Source: Cognatundibacterium luofuense | GTDB lineage: Bacteria > Pseudomonadota > Gammaproteobacteria > Burkholderiales > Burkholderiaceae_D | Direction of reading: 5' to 3' | Length of the DNA: 64,000 bases | Assembly (NCBI RefSeq): GCF_018139685.1 | Contig: NZ_JAGSPN010000005.1 | Location: 124,001 to 188,000 of the forward strand | Shown here: positions 16,404 through 24,044 of the stretch, one piece after another | How positions within the stretch are numbered: position 1 is the first letter of the stretch | How the letters are laid out: each line of letters begins with the position of its first letter | Translations under genes and position numbers: made by a program | Notes under the pieces: model-generated | What the model was told of the DNA's origin: nothing | The model's database searches: none | Seen by the model: the letters and a program-made list of their open reading frames with translations, nothing else

Positions 16404-16855
16404 TACGGAATCCGCAGGCGGCGGTACAGCACGCCCAGCACAAACAGCGGGCCAATCAGCAAGAAGCGCAGGTCTTCAAAAAAAGACGGCTTTTTGCCTT
16501 CGATATGGTGCCCGACAAACTGACCTATCCATGCCAGCACGAACAGCACGGCACAGACCGGACGAATCAGTGCCACCGGTAAAGCACCAAGCACGCTCAG
16601 AAAACAGGCTGCCATCAGCAACATGCCCAGCGCCAGCCGCGACGATAAAAAGAAATAGTAAATCAGCGCCGTCAGTACCACGGCGTAAGCGGCCAGCGGA
16701 TGCAGCGACCAGATCATGCCGAGCAGGGTAAACACGATGGCTGGTACACAAATACAATGAATCAGTTCATTGACCGGATGCCGGTGGCTTTCCGTGTAGC
16801 GCCAAAGCAAACTGTCAACAGGCCGGCGTCGCGCCGGACTCTGCGTATTGTTCAT
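16400..16855 (-). CDS. Mpo1-like (DUF962/YGL010W family) membrane protein
   Basis: The 151-residue protein has about four hydrophobic helices. The family signatures are ESHRHPVNELIHCICVP near residue 20 and IGQFVGHHIEGKKPSFFEDLRFLLIGP near the end. In yeast the homologue Mpo1 is a dioxygenase in 2-hydroxy fatty-acid alpha-oxidation, with the conserved histidines binding metal; the bacterial role is inferred. The ATG at 16855 has GGAG 8 bp upstream. Its stop codon overlaps the stop of the convergent GGDEF-like gene. The second 268-bp repeat ends 43 bp upstream of the start. Confidence 0.82.
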   Translation of the reverse strand: MNNTQSPARRRPVDSLLWRYTESHRHPVNELIHCICVPAIVFTLLGMIWSLHPLAAYAVVLTALIYYFFLSSRLALGMLLMAACFLSVLGALPVALIRPVCAVLFVLAWIGQFVGHHIEGKKPSFFEDLRFLLIGPLFVLGVLYRRLRIPY

Positions 16856-16897
16856 GGTGATGTCTCCGCAATTGCCTCCTGAGGAGGTCTGATAGCT

Positions 16898-17166
16898 AGA
16901 ACTCATTTCATAAATATCCGCGAGATGCGTTTGTCTCATAGCGCGGGCTGGCAAGGCGGACAAGGCAGTGAATAGCGGTGCTATTCACAACGCGTCCAAC
17001 GCTGTCCAGCGTGCGCTATGAGGCAAACCCTCCGGGAACGGAGGTGCCGGGCGCATTGCTTTGTTGCGTCGCTCGCACAGGCACCAGCCTGTGCTGCGCA
17101 ACGGCGCCGCGCACTGCCTCCCGGCACCTCGCGTTCGCACTCGTGGCTATTTATGAAATGAGTTCT
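16898..17166 (+). repeat. 268-bp structured repeat, copy 2
   Basis: This copy has the same orientation as the one at 11201 and differs at roughly a dozen positions. The terminal inverted repeats are AGAACTCATTTCATAAATA and its exact complement. Compared with copy 1, one C-G pair has become A-T on both sides, so pairing is kept. The large internal hairpin also changed on both arms and can still fold (7 plus 6 bp). CTAG straddles both ends, which may reflect the target site. It lies upstream of the Mpo1-like gene. Confidence 0.9.
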
Positions 17167-17369
17167 AGAGTGATGTGTGCTGAAGGAATCAGCACAGCGG
17201 GACATCATACTGCGGAAAGCCATCGTCTGAGAACTGCTTTGTTGCATGCTTGTCAGCGACGGAAAAGCGGGCGGTTACAGCATGACCGGACAGCGCCATA
17301 CCACTGCCGTGAGCGCGTACCATCCCGCGCTCTTTCATCTGCACAAACCCGGTAAAACCAGTCAGCATT

Positions 17370-17460
17370 GTGCAAATATCGTCATCTGACATTTTGGGAG
17401 GCCCGGACTTTCTGCCGACGACCGCCGGATCGCTGTGCTGAACACCGCATTTGAGGCATT
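17370..17460 (-). repeat. 90-bp dispersed repeat, copy 2
   Basis: This is a reverse-strand copy of the repeat at 2415, sharing the CGATCCGGCGGTCGTCGGCAG core and the AAATGCGGTGTTCAG left part. The 490-bp gap from 17167 to 17656 holds this repeat and the slmA terminator. No gene is supported there, although several open frames cross it. Confidence 0.85.
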
Positions 17461-17552
17461 TTCGGGCATTTTCCGGTGGCTTCAGCGACTTCAGGGCTGT
17501 CCGCCACACAGTGCGGCAGCGACGCAGCCAGGTACGGTCCGGTCTCTGCAAT

Positions 17553-17593
17553 AAAAAAGCACCGCAACTGGATTTCAGTGTCGGTGCTTTTTT
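17553..17593 (-). terminator. Intrinsic terminator after slmA (works on both strands)
   Basis: AAAAAAGCACCG (17553-17564) and CGGTGCTTTTTT (17582-17593) give a 12-bp stem with T-runs on either strand. It lies 64 bp after the slmA stop and shares its core with the hairpins at 2340 and 61023. Confidence 0.9.
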
Positions 17594-17656
17594 GAATGAG
17601 CGGAGGTCGTCTGAAACGCAGTCAGCGTGCAACCGCTTCCGGCTCAGTGATCAGAA

Positions 17657-18232
17657 TCAGTGCAGCAGTAAGGCGATCTGCAGTGCCGCGTCTTCTGCCA
17701 CAGGATACTGGAAGCCGGTTTTGGCGAAACGCAGCCAGCGGCCCAGCACCAGATTACACAGTGCGGAAGAACGGGCAGACACTTCTTTTTCCGGCAATTG
17801 TCCCTGCGATGCGGCAATGCGCAGCGCCTGACGGAATGCCATTTCTATGCGTTCGGCGAACTGATTCATTCTGGCTTGCAGACGCTCATCTTCATTCACC
17901 AGCACATCGCCGGTCAGCACGCGGGTCATGCCACGGTTTTTGTCGGCGAAATTCAGCAACATGGCGGCAATCGCCTGTGCCTGCATCACGCCGTTTTCCT
18001 GCTGCTCAGTAATCTGGTTGATCAGCCCGAACACGGTCGATTCGATAAATTCAATCAGGCCTTCAAACATCTGGGCCTTGCTCGCGAAATGGCGGTATAA
18101 GGCGGCTTCAGAGACATCAACACGGGCCGCTAAGGCAGCGGTGGTGATCTTCTCGCCTTTAGGATTTTCCAGCATTGCTGCAAGCGTTTGCAGAATCTGC
18201 AGTTTACGCTCGCCGGGTTTGGTACTCGCCAT
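17657..18232 (-). CDS. slmA: Nucleoid occlusion factor SlmA (TetR family)
   Basis: This 191-residue TetR-fold DNA-binding protein blocks FtsZ ring assembly over the chromosome in enterobacteria. The N-terminal helix-turn-helix reads ITTAALAARVDVSEAALYRHFASKAQMFEGLIEFIE. The start MASTKPGERKLQILQTLAAML fits the family. The ATG at 18232 was preferred over an upstream in-frame start that adds unconserved residues. In Burkholderiales slmA usually follows the HAD nucleotidase gene and argB directly. Here a PhnD-like gene with its own terminator is inserted between them. Confidence 0.93.
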   Translation of the reverse strand: MASTKPGERKLQILQTLAAMLENPKGEKITTAALAARVDVSEAALYRHFASKAQMFEGLIEFIESTVFGLINQITEQQENGVMQAQAIAAMLLNFADKNRGMTRVLTGDVLVNEDERLQARMNQFAERIEMAFRQALRIAASQGQLPEKEVSARSSALCNLVLGRWLRFAKTGFQYPVAEDAALQIALLLH

Positions 18233-18380
18233 GTTTTTGCTTCGTAAGAGGTGATACAGAAAAAGAGGAAGGCCGCCGGCTTTCCTGCGCCGGAAACCAG
18301 CGCTGCGGGGTGTGATTCTATGTGAAACCCGCCATTCCTGTGAAGCAATCTGCAAGGATTTGTGGAGAGAAACACAAAAA

Positions 18381-18414
18381 CAGACCCGGGACTGCCAGCG
18401 CAGGCCCGGGTCTG
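18381..18414 (-). terminator. Intrinsic terminator after the PhnD-like gene
   Basis: CAGACCCGGG (18381-18390) and CCCGGGTCTG (18405-18414) form a 10-bp stem, followed on the minus strand by TTTTTGTGTTT. It lies 22 bp after the stop of the binding-protein gene and separates it from slmA. Confidence 0.88.
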
Positions 18415-18436
18415 TCTCTATTCATACCGGTGCGGA

Positions 18437-19276
18437 TTATTTACCGAGATAGCGCTTATAAGCATCCAGATACATTTGCGCATTCACATCCTGTACGCTC
18501 TGAATACGCAGCGATTGCAGTGTGGATTTCTGTTCCGGGTTGTTCATCATGGCCTGCATGGCAACACGCAACTGATCACGCACTTCGTCCGGCACTTTTT
18601 TGCTGGCCAGTACGACCCACGGTGCTTTCTTTTCACTTTCAGCCAGCACGATGTAACCGGCAGTACCCATTTTCGGGGTGACTGTCGCATCCGATTTCAC
18701 CACACCAACGTCCGCCAGTTTGTTTTCCAGTGCGAATGGAATCGTGGCTTGCAGTTTCACGTTGTAAACCGTCATCTGGTCAGGACGCACACCCATTTGC
18801 TCCAGCATGCGCATCGCATCATGCGCTGTTTCGCTGTCTGCCGGCGGCATCGCAAAACGCAGTTTTTTCAGTTCTTCCGGCGATTTCAGTGCACGCTTCA
18901 GATTAGCACTACCCATCATCAGTACCTGTGTTTTGGTACCGGATTCCAGACCGACGACCGGCACGAAGCCCAGGCTCTGAATTGCCATACCGGCGACAGA
19001 GTTCGGACGTACCAGAAAAATATCGCCCTGACGCATAGGCTCAGGATCGAACTGGCGCAGCGGCGACAAGCCAACCACCTGCACATCACGTTTCAGATAT
19101 GCGCTCAGCTGGTTTGCCAGCGACTGGTATTTCTTGGTGCTGTAGTCAGCTTCACCACTACTGGAAGTCCCTTCCTGCACGATCAGACGCAGCGCAGGCG
19201 CAGCGGCGGCGGTGGAAGAAAATAAAGCAGCGGCAAGTAACAGGCAACACGAAAGCAACAGACGTAATTTCATCAT
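18437..19276 (-). CDS. Periplasmic PhnD-like substrate-binding protein (orphan)
   Basis: The protein has 279 residues with a signal peptide (LRLLLSCCLLLAAALFSSTAAAA). The body resembles the phosphate/phosphite/phosphonate ABC binding proteins of the PhnD group: YQSLANQLSAYLKRDVQVVGL, GDIFLVRPNSVAGMA and ALENKLADVGVVKSDATVTP. No permease or ATPase gene lies nearby, so it may serve a remote transporter or act as a sensor partner. The ligand cannot be inferred. Two adjacent ATGs (19276, 19273) are possible starts. It lies between the HAD nucleotidase and slmA genes. Confidence 0.8.
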   Translation of the reverse strand: MMKLRLLLSCCLLLAAALFSSTAAAAPALRLIVQEGTSSSGEADYSTKKYQSLANQLSAYLKRDVQVVGLSPLRQFDPEPMRQGDIFLVRPNSVAGMAIQSLGFVPVVGLESGTKTQVLMMGSANLKRALKSPEELKKLRFAMPPADSETAHDAMRMLEQMGVRPDQMTVYNVKLQATIPFALENKLADVGVVKSDATVTPKMGTAGYIVLAESEKKAPWVVLASKKVPDEVRDQLRVAMQAMMNNPEQKSTLQSLRIQSVQDVNAQMYLDAYKRYLGK

Positions 19277-19509
19277 AGGTCTCAGAATCAGATTGAATTG
19301 TAAAAACGGTCAGCCCGGTCATCAGGACGGGCGGGAGGCGATCCTCTGGGATCTGCTGGATCAGGACAGCCGGTGGCGAGGGAACATGCCGTCAAACCAC
19401 TCGGTTTTCAGAAGCTATTTCCATAAGGAAATGAATCAGGCGGAATTCTACGCAAATTGTCGTTTTTATGCAAACTAAAATCGAAATAATTCGTTAAAAA
19501 GCTTGACTT

Positions 19510-20229
19510 TTACAAATTACCAATGATTTTTCTGTAATTACTTAGCCGTCTGATATCGTGCACCGCCACATCCACGCAGGCGGCGGAACGCACGCGACCA
19601 TCCGGCTTGCGCCCGCTGGCGGGAATGTAATGGCGCAGCAATACCGTGCGGATACCCAGTTTGCGGGCGGCGCGCAGATTATCGACGCTGTCTTCCACCA
19701 GCACACAATCGCTGGCGCGCAAGCGCTGACGGGCAAGGAAATGGCGCAGGAAGCGCACAGAGGGTTTGGGTTGCAACTGGCGATGCACCCGCATCTGCTC
19801 CACCGGCACATGCGCATCGAAATGCGTATGCAGGCGCAAATGGCGCAGAATTTTGCCGGCGTAACCGGCCGGTGCATTGGTCAGTAAGATTTTTTTGCCG
19901 GGCAACTGGCGCAAACGGCGGCGCAGGCCGCGCTCGGCACGAATCATGGACGTCAGGCCGTCGATATCATGTGCAGCCTGTAAAAAATGCTCTGCATCCA
20001 CGCCGTGATGGCGCACCATGCCCAGCATGGTCACGCCGTACTTCAGATAGTATTCCAGCCGCACACGGTTCACGGTCTCGGCATCGGCCGGACCGTGATC
20101 ATCGCCCAGTACACGGGCGATGTAGGCATTCATCAGACGGTTAATTTCCGGAAAAATCGCATGCGACGCATGGTGCAGCGTGTTATCCAGATCGAACAGC
20201 CAGACGCGGCGGGAGCGGGAAGCTGCCAT
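19510..20229 (-). CDS. Pyrimidine 5'-nucleotidase, HAD superfamily
   Basis: This 239-residue cytosolic phosphatase has the HAD motif I WLFDLDNTLHHASHAIFP with the nucleophilic aspartate. Motif II is ILLTNAP, and the later acidic motif is CVLVEDSVDNLRAARKLGIRTV. The family is annotated as pyrimidine 5'-nucleotidase (SDT1-like), though the real substrate range is unknown. It follows argB with a 42-bp gap, a conserved neighbourhood in Burkholderiales, so co-transcription is likely. The C-terminal part is Arg-rich. Confidence 0.88.
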   Translation of the reverse strand: MAASRSRRVWLFDLDNTLHHASHAIFPEINRLMNAYIARVLGDDHGPADAETVNRVRLEYYLKYGVTMLGMVRHHGVDAEHFLQAAHDIDGLTSMIRAERGLRRRLRQLPGKKILLTNAPAGYAGKILRHLRLHTHFDAHVPVEQMRVHRQLQPKPSVRFLRHFLARQRLRASDCVLVEDSVDNLRAARKLGIRTVLLRHYIPASGRKPDGRVRSAACVDVAVHDIRRLSNYRKIIGNL

Positions 20230-20271
20230 CAGACAGCACTCCCGTGGTGGTGATCTGCCATGCAGTACAGA

Positions 20272-21192
20272 TCAGTGACTGCGGATCATCGTACCGAAAG
20301 CTTGCTCGGTCAGCACTTCCAGCAACAGCGAGTGCTCGATACGGCCATCGATAATATGCACGGTGTTCACGCCGGATTTCGCCGCATCCAGTGCGGAAGA
20401 AATTTTCGGCAGCATACCGCCGGAAATAGTACCGTCCGCGAACATTTCATCGATTTCACGCGCAGTCAGATCGGTGACCAGATTGCCTTGTTTATCGAGT
20501 ACGCCAGGAATATTGGTCATCATGATCAGCTTTTCCGCTTTCAGGATTTCCGCAATCTTACCGGCCACCAGATCGGCGTTAATGTTGTAAGCCTGACCAT
20601 CTTCACCGAAGCCGATAGGCGAAATAATCGGGATGAAAGCATCGTCCTGCAGCGCTTTTACAACAGCCGGATTAATCGCTTCGATTTCACCGACGTAACC
20701 GATATCCAGCATCTGACCCGGGTTTTCGCGGTCCGGCATCAGCATTTTGCGGGCGCGGATCAGGCCACCGTCTTTACCGGTCAGACCCACTGCCTGACCA
20801 CCGTAGTGGTTAATCAGCATCACGATATCCTGCTGCACTTCACCACCGAGTACCCATTCCACCACTTCCATGGTTTCTTCGTCGGTAATACGCATACCCT
20901 GAATGAAATTGCCCTGTTTGCCCATTTTTTTGAGCGCATTGTCGATTTGCGGACCGCCGCCGTGCACAACGACCGGGTTCATACCGACCAGTTTGAGCAG
21001 AATCACATCGCGTGCGAAGCCGTGTTTCAGACGCTCTTCCGTCATCGCATTACCACCGTATTTCACGACAATGGTTTTGCCGTGGAACTTACGGATGTAT
21101 GGCAGCGCCTGCGCCAGAATTTCCGCTTTGATAAATGGCTCGACGCCGTCCAGATTGTCCATCTCTGTCGCGTGCGCTTGTTTTTCGCTCAT
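20272..21192 (-). CDS. argB: Acetylglutamate kinase
   Basis: The 306-residue enzyme phosphorylates N-acetylglutamate, the second step of arginine synthesis. The amino-acid kinase fold shows [15 protein letters not shown] near residue 38, [10 protein letters not shown] (substrate glycine loop), [10 protein letters not shown], and the C-terminal [18 protein letters not shown]. The N-terminal extension of about 25 residues suits the hexameric, arginine-inhibited form, but this is inferred. It diverges from the ECF sigma gene across 100 bp. Confidence 0.97.
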   Translation of the reverse strand: MSEKQAHATEMDNLDGVEPFIKAEILAQALPYIRKFHGKTIVVKYGGNAMTEERLKHGFARDVILLKLVGMNPVVVHGGGPQIDNALKKMGKQGNFIQGMRITDEETMEVVEWVLGGEVQQDIVMLINHYGGQAVGLTGKDGGLIRARKMLMPDRENPGQMLDIGYVGEIEAINPAVVKALQDDAFIPIISPIGFGEDGQAYNINADLVAGKIAEILKAEKLIMMTNIPGVLDKQGNLVTDLTAREIDEMFADGTISGGMLPKISSALDAAKSGVNTVHIIDGRIEHSLLLEVLTEQAFGTMIRSH

Positions 21193-21292
21193 AATGAGGG
21201 CTTCCTGTAATCAAAAAGAAGGAAAAATGTGTGTTGTGCCGGATTTTACCCCGAAACTTTACGATTTCCCGTCTTGAAGAAAGCCTGTCCGC

Positions 21293-21850
21293 ATGAATCT
21301 TTTTGCTGAACTGGAAAACCTGCGCCCCGCCCTGCTGCGTTTTGCCTTTTTGCAATTGCGCCAGCAAAGCGCCGCCGAAGATGCAGTACAGGAAACCTTG
21401 CTGGCAGTACTGGAAAAACCGGATGCGTTTCAGGGCAATTCCAGCCTGCGCACCTATGTCACCGGCATCCTGAAATTCAAAGTCATCGACCACTTACGCA
21501 GCCTGCAGCGCGAACAGCCGCTGACACCGCTGGATGACGAGCATGAAGCCGATGTGATCGACAGCCTGTTTCTGCAAAACGGCCACACCGTACAAATGCC
21601 GAATGCCTGGCGAACGCCGGATACCGAACTGGAACAACAGGACTTTTTCCGCATCATGGAAATGTGTCTGGAAAAATTGCCGGAAAAAACCGCGCGTGTT
21701 TTTCTGATGCGCGAATGGCTGGATATCAGCAGTGAAGAAATCTGTCAGGATCTGGGCCTGAGTTCGTCTAATCTGTGGGTGCTGCTGTACCGGGCAAGGC
21801 TGCGCCTGCGTGAATGTCTGGATTTACACTGGTTCGGGAACAGGAGTTAA
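21293..21850 (+). CDS. ECF-type RNA polymerase sigma factor
   Basis: The protein has 185 residues. Region 2 covers LRPALLRFAFLQLRQQSAAEDAVQETLLAVLE and the following FQGNSSLRTYVTGILKFKVIDHLRS. Region 4 covers LPEKTARVFLMREWLDISSEEICQDLGLSSSNLWVLLYRARLRLRECL. The linker (about 80-115) is longer than usual. The next gene, 2 bp downstream, encodes a small zinc-binding anti-sigma protein, the standard partner. Target promoters are unknown. Confidence 0.93.
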   Translation: MNLFAELENLRPALLRFAFLQLRQQSAAEDAVQETLLAVLEKPDAFQGNSSLRTYVTGILKFKVIDHLRSLQREQPLTPLDDEHEADVIDSLFLQNGHTVQMPNAWRTPDTELEQQDFFRIMEMCLEKLPEKTARVFLMREWLDISSEEICQDLGLSSSNLWVLLYRARLRLRECLDLHWFGNRS

Positions 21851-21852
21851 GC

Positions 21853-22065
21853 ATGGGATTACTACTGAAATGCCGCGAAACCCATCAGCTGGTGTCGGAA
21901 GGTATGGATCGCCAGTTGTCGCTGGGCGAACGCTCGCAAGTGCGTCTACATCTGGCCATGTGCGATGCCTGCAGCCGCTTTGAACAACAAATGCACATGC
22001 TGCGCGATACGCTGCAACAATTGCCGGATCACCTGCAATCCGGACAACGTCAGGATCAGCCTTGA
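21853..22065 (+). CDS. ZAS-type (zf-HC2) anti-sigma factor
   Basis: This 70-residue soluble protein has the ZAS zinc motif: CRETHQLVSEGMDRQLSLGER then HLAMCDACSRF (His-x3-Cys-x2-Cys). Such proteins hold the sigma factor inactive until a signal, often redox, releases it. It lacks the membrane helix found in many anti-sigma proteins, so it should be cytosolic. The start at 21853 has GGAG just upstream and follows the sigma stop by 2 bp. Its stop overlaps the next gene's TTG start. Confidence 0.88.
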   Translation: MGLLLKCRETHQLVSEGMDRQLSLGERSQVRLHLAMCDACSRFEQQMHMLRDTLQQLPDHLQSGQRQDQP

Positions 22066-22271
22066 ACCGCTGTCGCGTTTGCGACAGCGTATTTACCTGC
22101 GGCATCAATGAGGTGAACCAGCCTTGCTGGTGCAGCGCAGTGCCCGTGATTGCGCCTGAATTTTTACCGGAAGGCAATGCCGCTTGCCTTAGTCCCGCCT
22201 GCCTGCATGACTGTGCCAGAACAATGGCCACGGTACAGCAGCAAAAAGCGGCAGCTGACAACAGACAATAA
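22062..22271 (+). CDS. Cysteine-rich CWC family small protein
   Basis: The 69-residue protein carries ten cysteines in the CWC pattern: CRVCDSVFTC, then PCWC, then CLSPACLHDC. The pairs probably bind zinc or another metal. The function is unknown. It begins with TTG at 22062, whose last two bases form part of the anti-sigma stop (TTGA overlap); no ATG is available upstream in frame. Tight coupling to the sigma/anti-sigma pair suggests a shared role, perhaps in metal or redox sensing. Confidence 0.75.
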   Translation: MNRCRVCDSVFTCGINEVNQPCWCSAVPVIAPEFLPEGNAACLSPACLHDCARTMATVQQQKAAADNRQ

Positions 22272-22330
22272 GGATTTCAGTTACCATACGCGCTCTGCTC
22301 AATCCGCTACTATTTTGTCAGGAACTCTGT

Positions 22331-23038
22331 ATGTCCAACGAGACTTCCACCGCTTACAAAGCGGTTAACATTCCGGTGTCGCAACGTATCCGCGAACGCA
22401 TCGTCGCCAGCAATACGCGTTTCCATGCAAATGACAATATTGCGGCGTTTATTGAAGACGGCGAACTTCCTGAGCTGCAAGCCGAAGTCGCTGCCAAAAT
22501 GCAGGAAGTGCTGCAAAGTCTGGTGATTGATACCGACAGCGATCACAACACTCAGGATACCGCGCGCCGTGTCGCGAAAATGTTCATCAATGAAGTGTTC
22601 CGTGGCCGCTATGTCAGCATGCCCTCGGTGACTGAGTTTCCGAATGCCTCGCATCTGAACGAGCTGATGATTATCGGCCCGATCACCGTGCGCAGCGCCT
22701 GTTCACACCATCTGTGCCCTATCATCGGTAAAGTCTGGATCGGCGTGATGCCGAACGAGCATTCGAATCTGATCGGCTTGTCCAAGTATGCGCGTATTGC
22801 CGACTGGATCATGAGCCGTCCGCAGATTCAGGAAGAAGCGGTGGTGCAACTGGCCGATGCGCTGCAGGCAAAAATGCAACCGGATGGTCTGGCCGTTGTG
22901 ATGGAAGCCGACCACTTCTGTATGCACTGGCGCGGCGTGAAAGACAGCGAGTCCAAAATGATTAACAGCGTGATGCACGGCTCTTTCCTGAAAGACCCGA
23001 ATCTGCGCCGCGAATTTTTATCTCTGATTAAACGTTAA
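22331..23038 (+). CDS. folE: GTP cyclohydrolase I
   Basis: The 235-residue enzyme converts GTP to dihydroneopterin triphosphate, the first step of folate/pterin synthesis. The zinc site and active centre are in ITVRSACSHHLCPIIGKVWIGVMP and in HFCMHWRGVKDSESKM. The core DTARRVAKMFINEVFRG is conserved. The extra N-terminal stretch of about 45 residues is within the family range. The ATG at 22331 follows AGGAA. The BLUF gene starts 17 bp after the stop with its own AGGAG site, so they are probably co-transcribed. Confidence 0.96.
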   Translation: MSNETSTAYKAVNIPVSQRIRERIVASNTRFHANDNIAAFIEDGELPELQAEVAAKMQEVLQSLVIDTDSDHNTQDTARRVAKMFINEVFRGRYVSMPSVTEFPNASHLNELMIIGPITVRSACSHHLCPIIGKVWIGVMPNEHSNLIGLSKYARIADWIMSRPQIQEEAVVQLADALQAKMQPDGLAVVMEADHFCMHWRGVKDSESKMINSVMHGSFLKDPNLRREFLSLIKR

Positions 23039-23055
23039 TACGACAGGAGAGCATC

Positions 23056-23481
23056 ATGTTAGTCCGCCTGCTGTACGCCAGCCGCCCGGCTGAACAAAAT
23101 GTGTGTGACGTCGTGCAATCCATTCTGCAGCAATCGCATGCGCACAATCCGCAAAACGGTATTACCGGCGTGCTGTGCCACACCGAGCAAGTCTTTATTC
23201 AGGTGCTGGAAGGCGGCCGCGAAGCGGTGAATGCACTGTACGGACATATCCTGCGCGATCCGCGTCACAAAGATGTGGTGCTGCTCGATTACGAAGAAAT
23301 TCAGGAACGCCGTTATGCGGGCTGGACCATGGGGCAAGTGAATATGAGTCGCGTGAATCCATCCATCCTGCTGCGCTATTCCCCGCTGCCGGTGCTGGAC
23401 CCGCATACCATGTCCGGCAAAATGCTGATGGCACTGCTGGATGAGCTGATGGCTACCGCATCGATTGTCGGCCGCATCTGA
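23056..23481 (+). CDS. BLUF-domain blue-light sensor
   Basis: This 141-residue protein is a BLUF flavin domain (about 1-95) plus a short helical tail. The flavin-site residues match AppA by spacing: Y7, N31, Q49 (FIQVLEGG), W90 and M92 (YAGWTMGQV). The pattern RDPRHKDVVLL is also typical. No output domain is fused, so it should act through a partner protein. It follows folE directly. The link to GTP or flavin metabolism is speculative, since folE competes with riboflavin synthesis for GTP. Confidence 0.93.
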   Translation: MLVRLLYASRPAEQNVCDVVQSILQQSHAHNPQNGITGVLCHTEQVFIQVLEGGREAVNALYGHILRDPRHKDVVLLDYEEIQERRYAGWTMGQVNMSRVNPSILLRYSPLPVLDPHTMSGKMLMALLDELMATASIVGRI

Positions 23482-23502
23482 GTTCTGCCAGCACTGAATT
23501 GT

Positions 23503-23533
23503 CAAAAGGCTGCCTGCGGGCAGCCTTTTGTTT
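23503..23533. terminator. Intrinsic terminator between the BLUF gene and the convergent small gene
   Basis: CAAAAGGCTGCC (23503-23514) and GGCAGCCTTTTG (23519-23530) form a perfect 12-bp stem, followed by TTTT on the plus strand and TTTTG on the minus strand. It serves both converging genes. Confidence 0.92.
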
Positions 23534-23557
23534 TAACCAGTTGATTAATCACTGCGA

Positions 23558-23875
23558 TTATTCCGGATTTTCGGAACAAACTTCGATCGCATCATCCTTC
23601 ACTTTTTGCCGGATACGTGCGATTTCTTTCTGTTCTTTTTCTTTTAACACCCTGAGTTTTTCTTCATCTTTTTCGCTGGCAATCTCAGATTTCAATTGCT
23701 TTAGCAAGGCAGATTTTTTTGAATACTCTTCAATTCCGAATGCCTGAAACTTTTCCTCACATTCAGAACGAGGACGTAACTTACGGGAACCCAGATCGAT
23801 TTGTCCGGCAGCAGAAACCGAAACACTGATCACAACAACGCCCAGTAAAGTTTTCAAAACTGCGGGTAGTGCCAT
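23558..23875 (-). CDS. Small exported coiled-coil protein of unknown function
   Basis: The 105-residue protein has a hydrophobic N-terminus (LPAVLKTLLGVVVISVSVSAAG) that looks like a signal peptide. A highly charged Lys/Glu helix follows (about 50-95), probably a coiled coil. Two cysteines (C39 and near residue 100) could form a disulfide in the periplasm. The start has AGGAG upstream (minus strand). No family was recognised, and it could be specific to this lineage. Confidence 0.7.
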   Translation of the reverse strand: MALPAVLKTLLGVVVISVSVSAAGQIDLGSRKLRPRSECEEKFQAFGIEEYSKKSALLKQLKSEIASEKDEEKLRVLKEKEQKEIARIRQKVKDDAIEVCSENPE

Positions 23876-23918
23876 GGATATCTCCTGTTTTCTCTCTGAA
23901 AGTTGTTTAGCCCAAAAA

Positions 23919-23992
23919 ATGCCTTAAATGCGGTGTTCAGCACAAAAAAAACCAGCAAAATCCCGGACGTCGGCAGAAACACTGGCGCTCCG
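23919..23992 (+). repeat. 90-bp dispersed repeat, copy 3 (degraded)
   Basis: The left part (AATGCC-TAAATGCGGTGTTCAGCAC) matches copy 1. The centre is replaced by an A-rich stretch, and the right part returns as GACGTCGGCAGAAA and GCTCCGG. It looks like an old, decayed copy between the small exported gene and the TonB receptor gene. Confidence 0.65.
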
Positions 23993-24044
23993 GGCAGGTG
24001 CTTTTTCCGGCGAATGCGGACTTCTGCATAGCCTCTGCGACAAA

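Noticed and set aside
16868-16890. Short inverted GCCTCCT/AGGAGG motif upstream of the Mpo1-like gene as a terminator
   Set aside because: The stem is too short (CCTCCTGAGGAGG), has no T-run, and lies between the repeat and the ribosome-binding site; it was not called.
17189-17632. Open frame on the minus strand across repeat copy 2, sharing a protein-like segment with an open frame across copy 1
   Set aside because: The shared segment comes from the repeat itself. In copies 4 and 5 the same frame has a stop codon, and no ribosome-binding site or coding bias is seen.
22062-22271. Idea that this short frame is a shadow or non-coding stretch
   Set aside because: The cysteine spacing fits the CWC family and it overlaps the anti-sigma stop, so it was kept as a gene despite its TTG start.
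23919-23992. Possible attachment site of an integrated element
   Set aside because: No integrase, no tRNA gene and no matching second site flank a foreign block here. It is better explained as a decayed copy of the 90-bp repeat.
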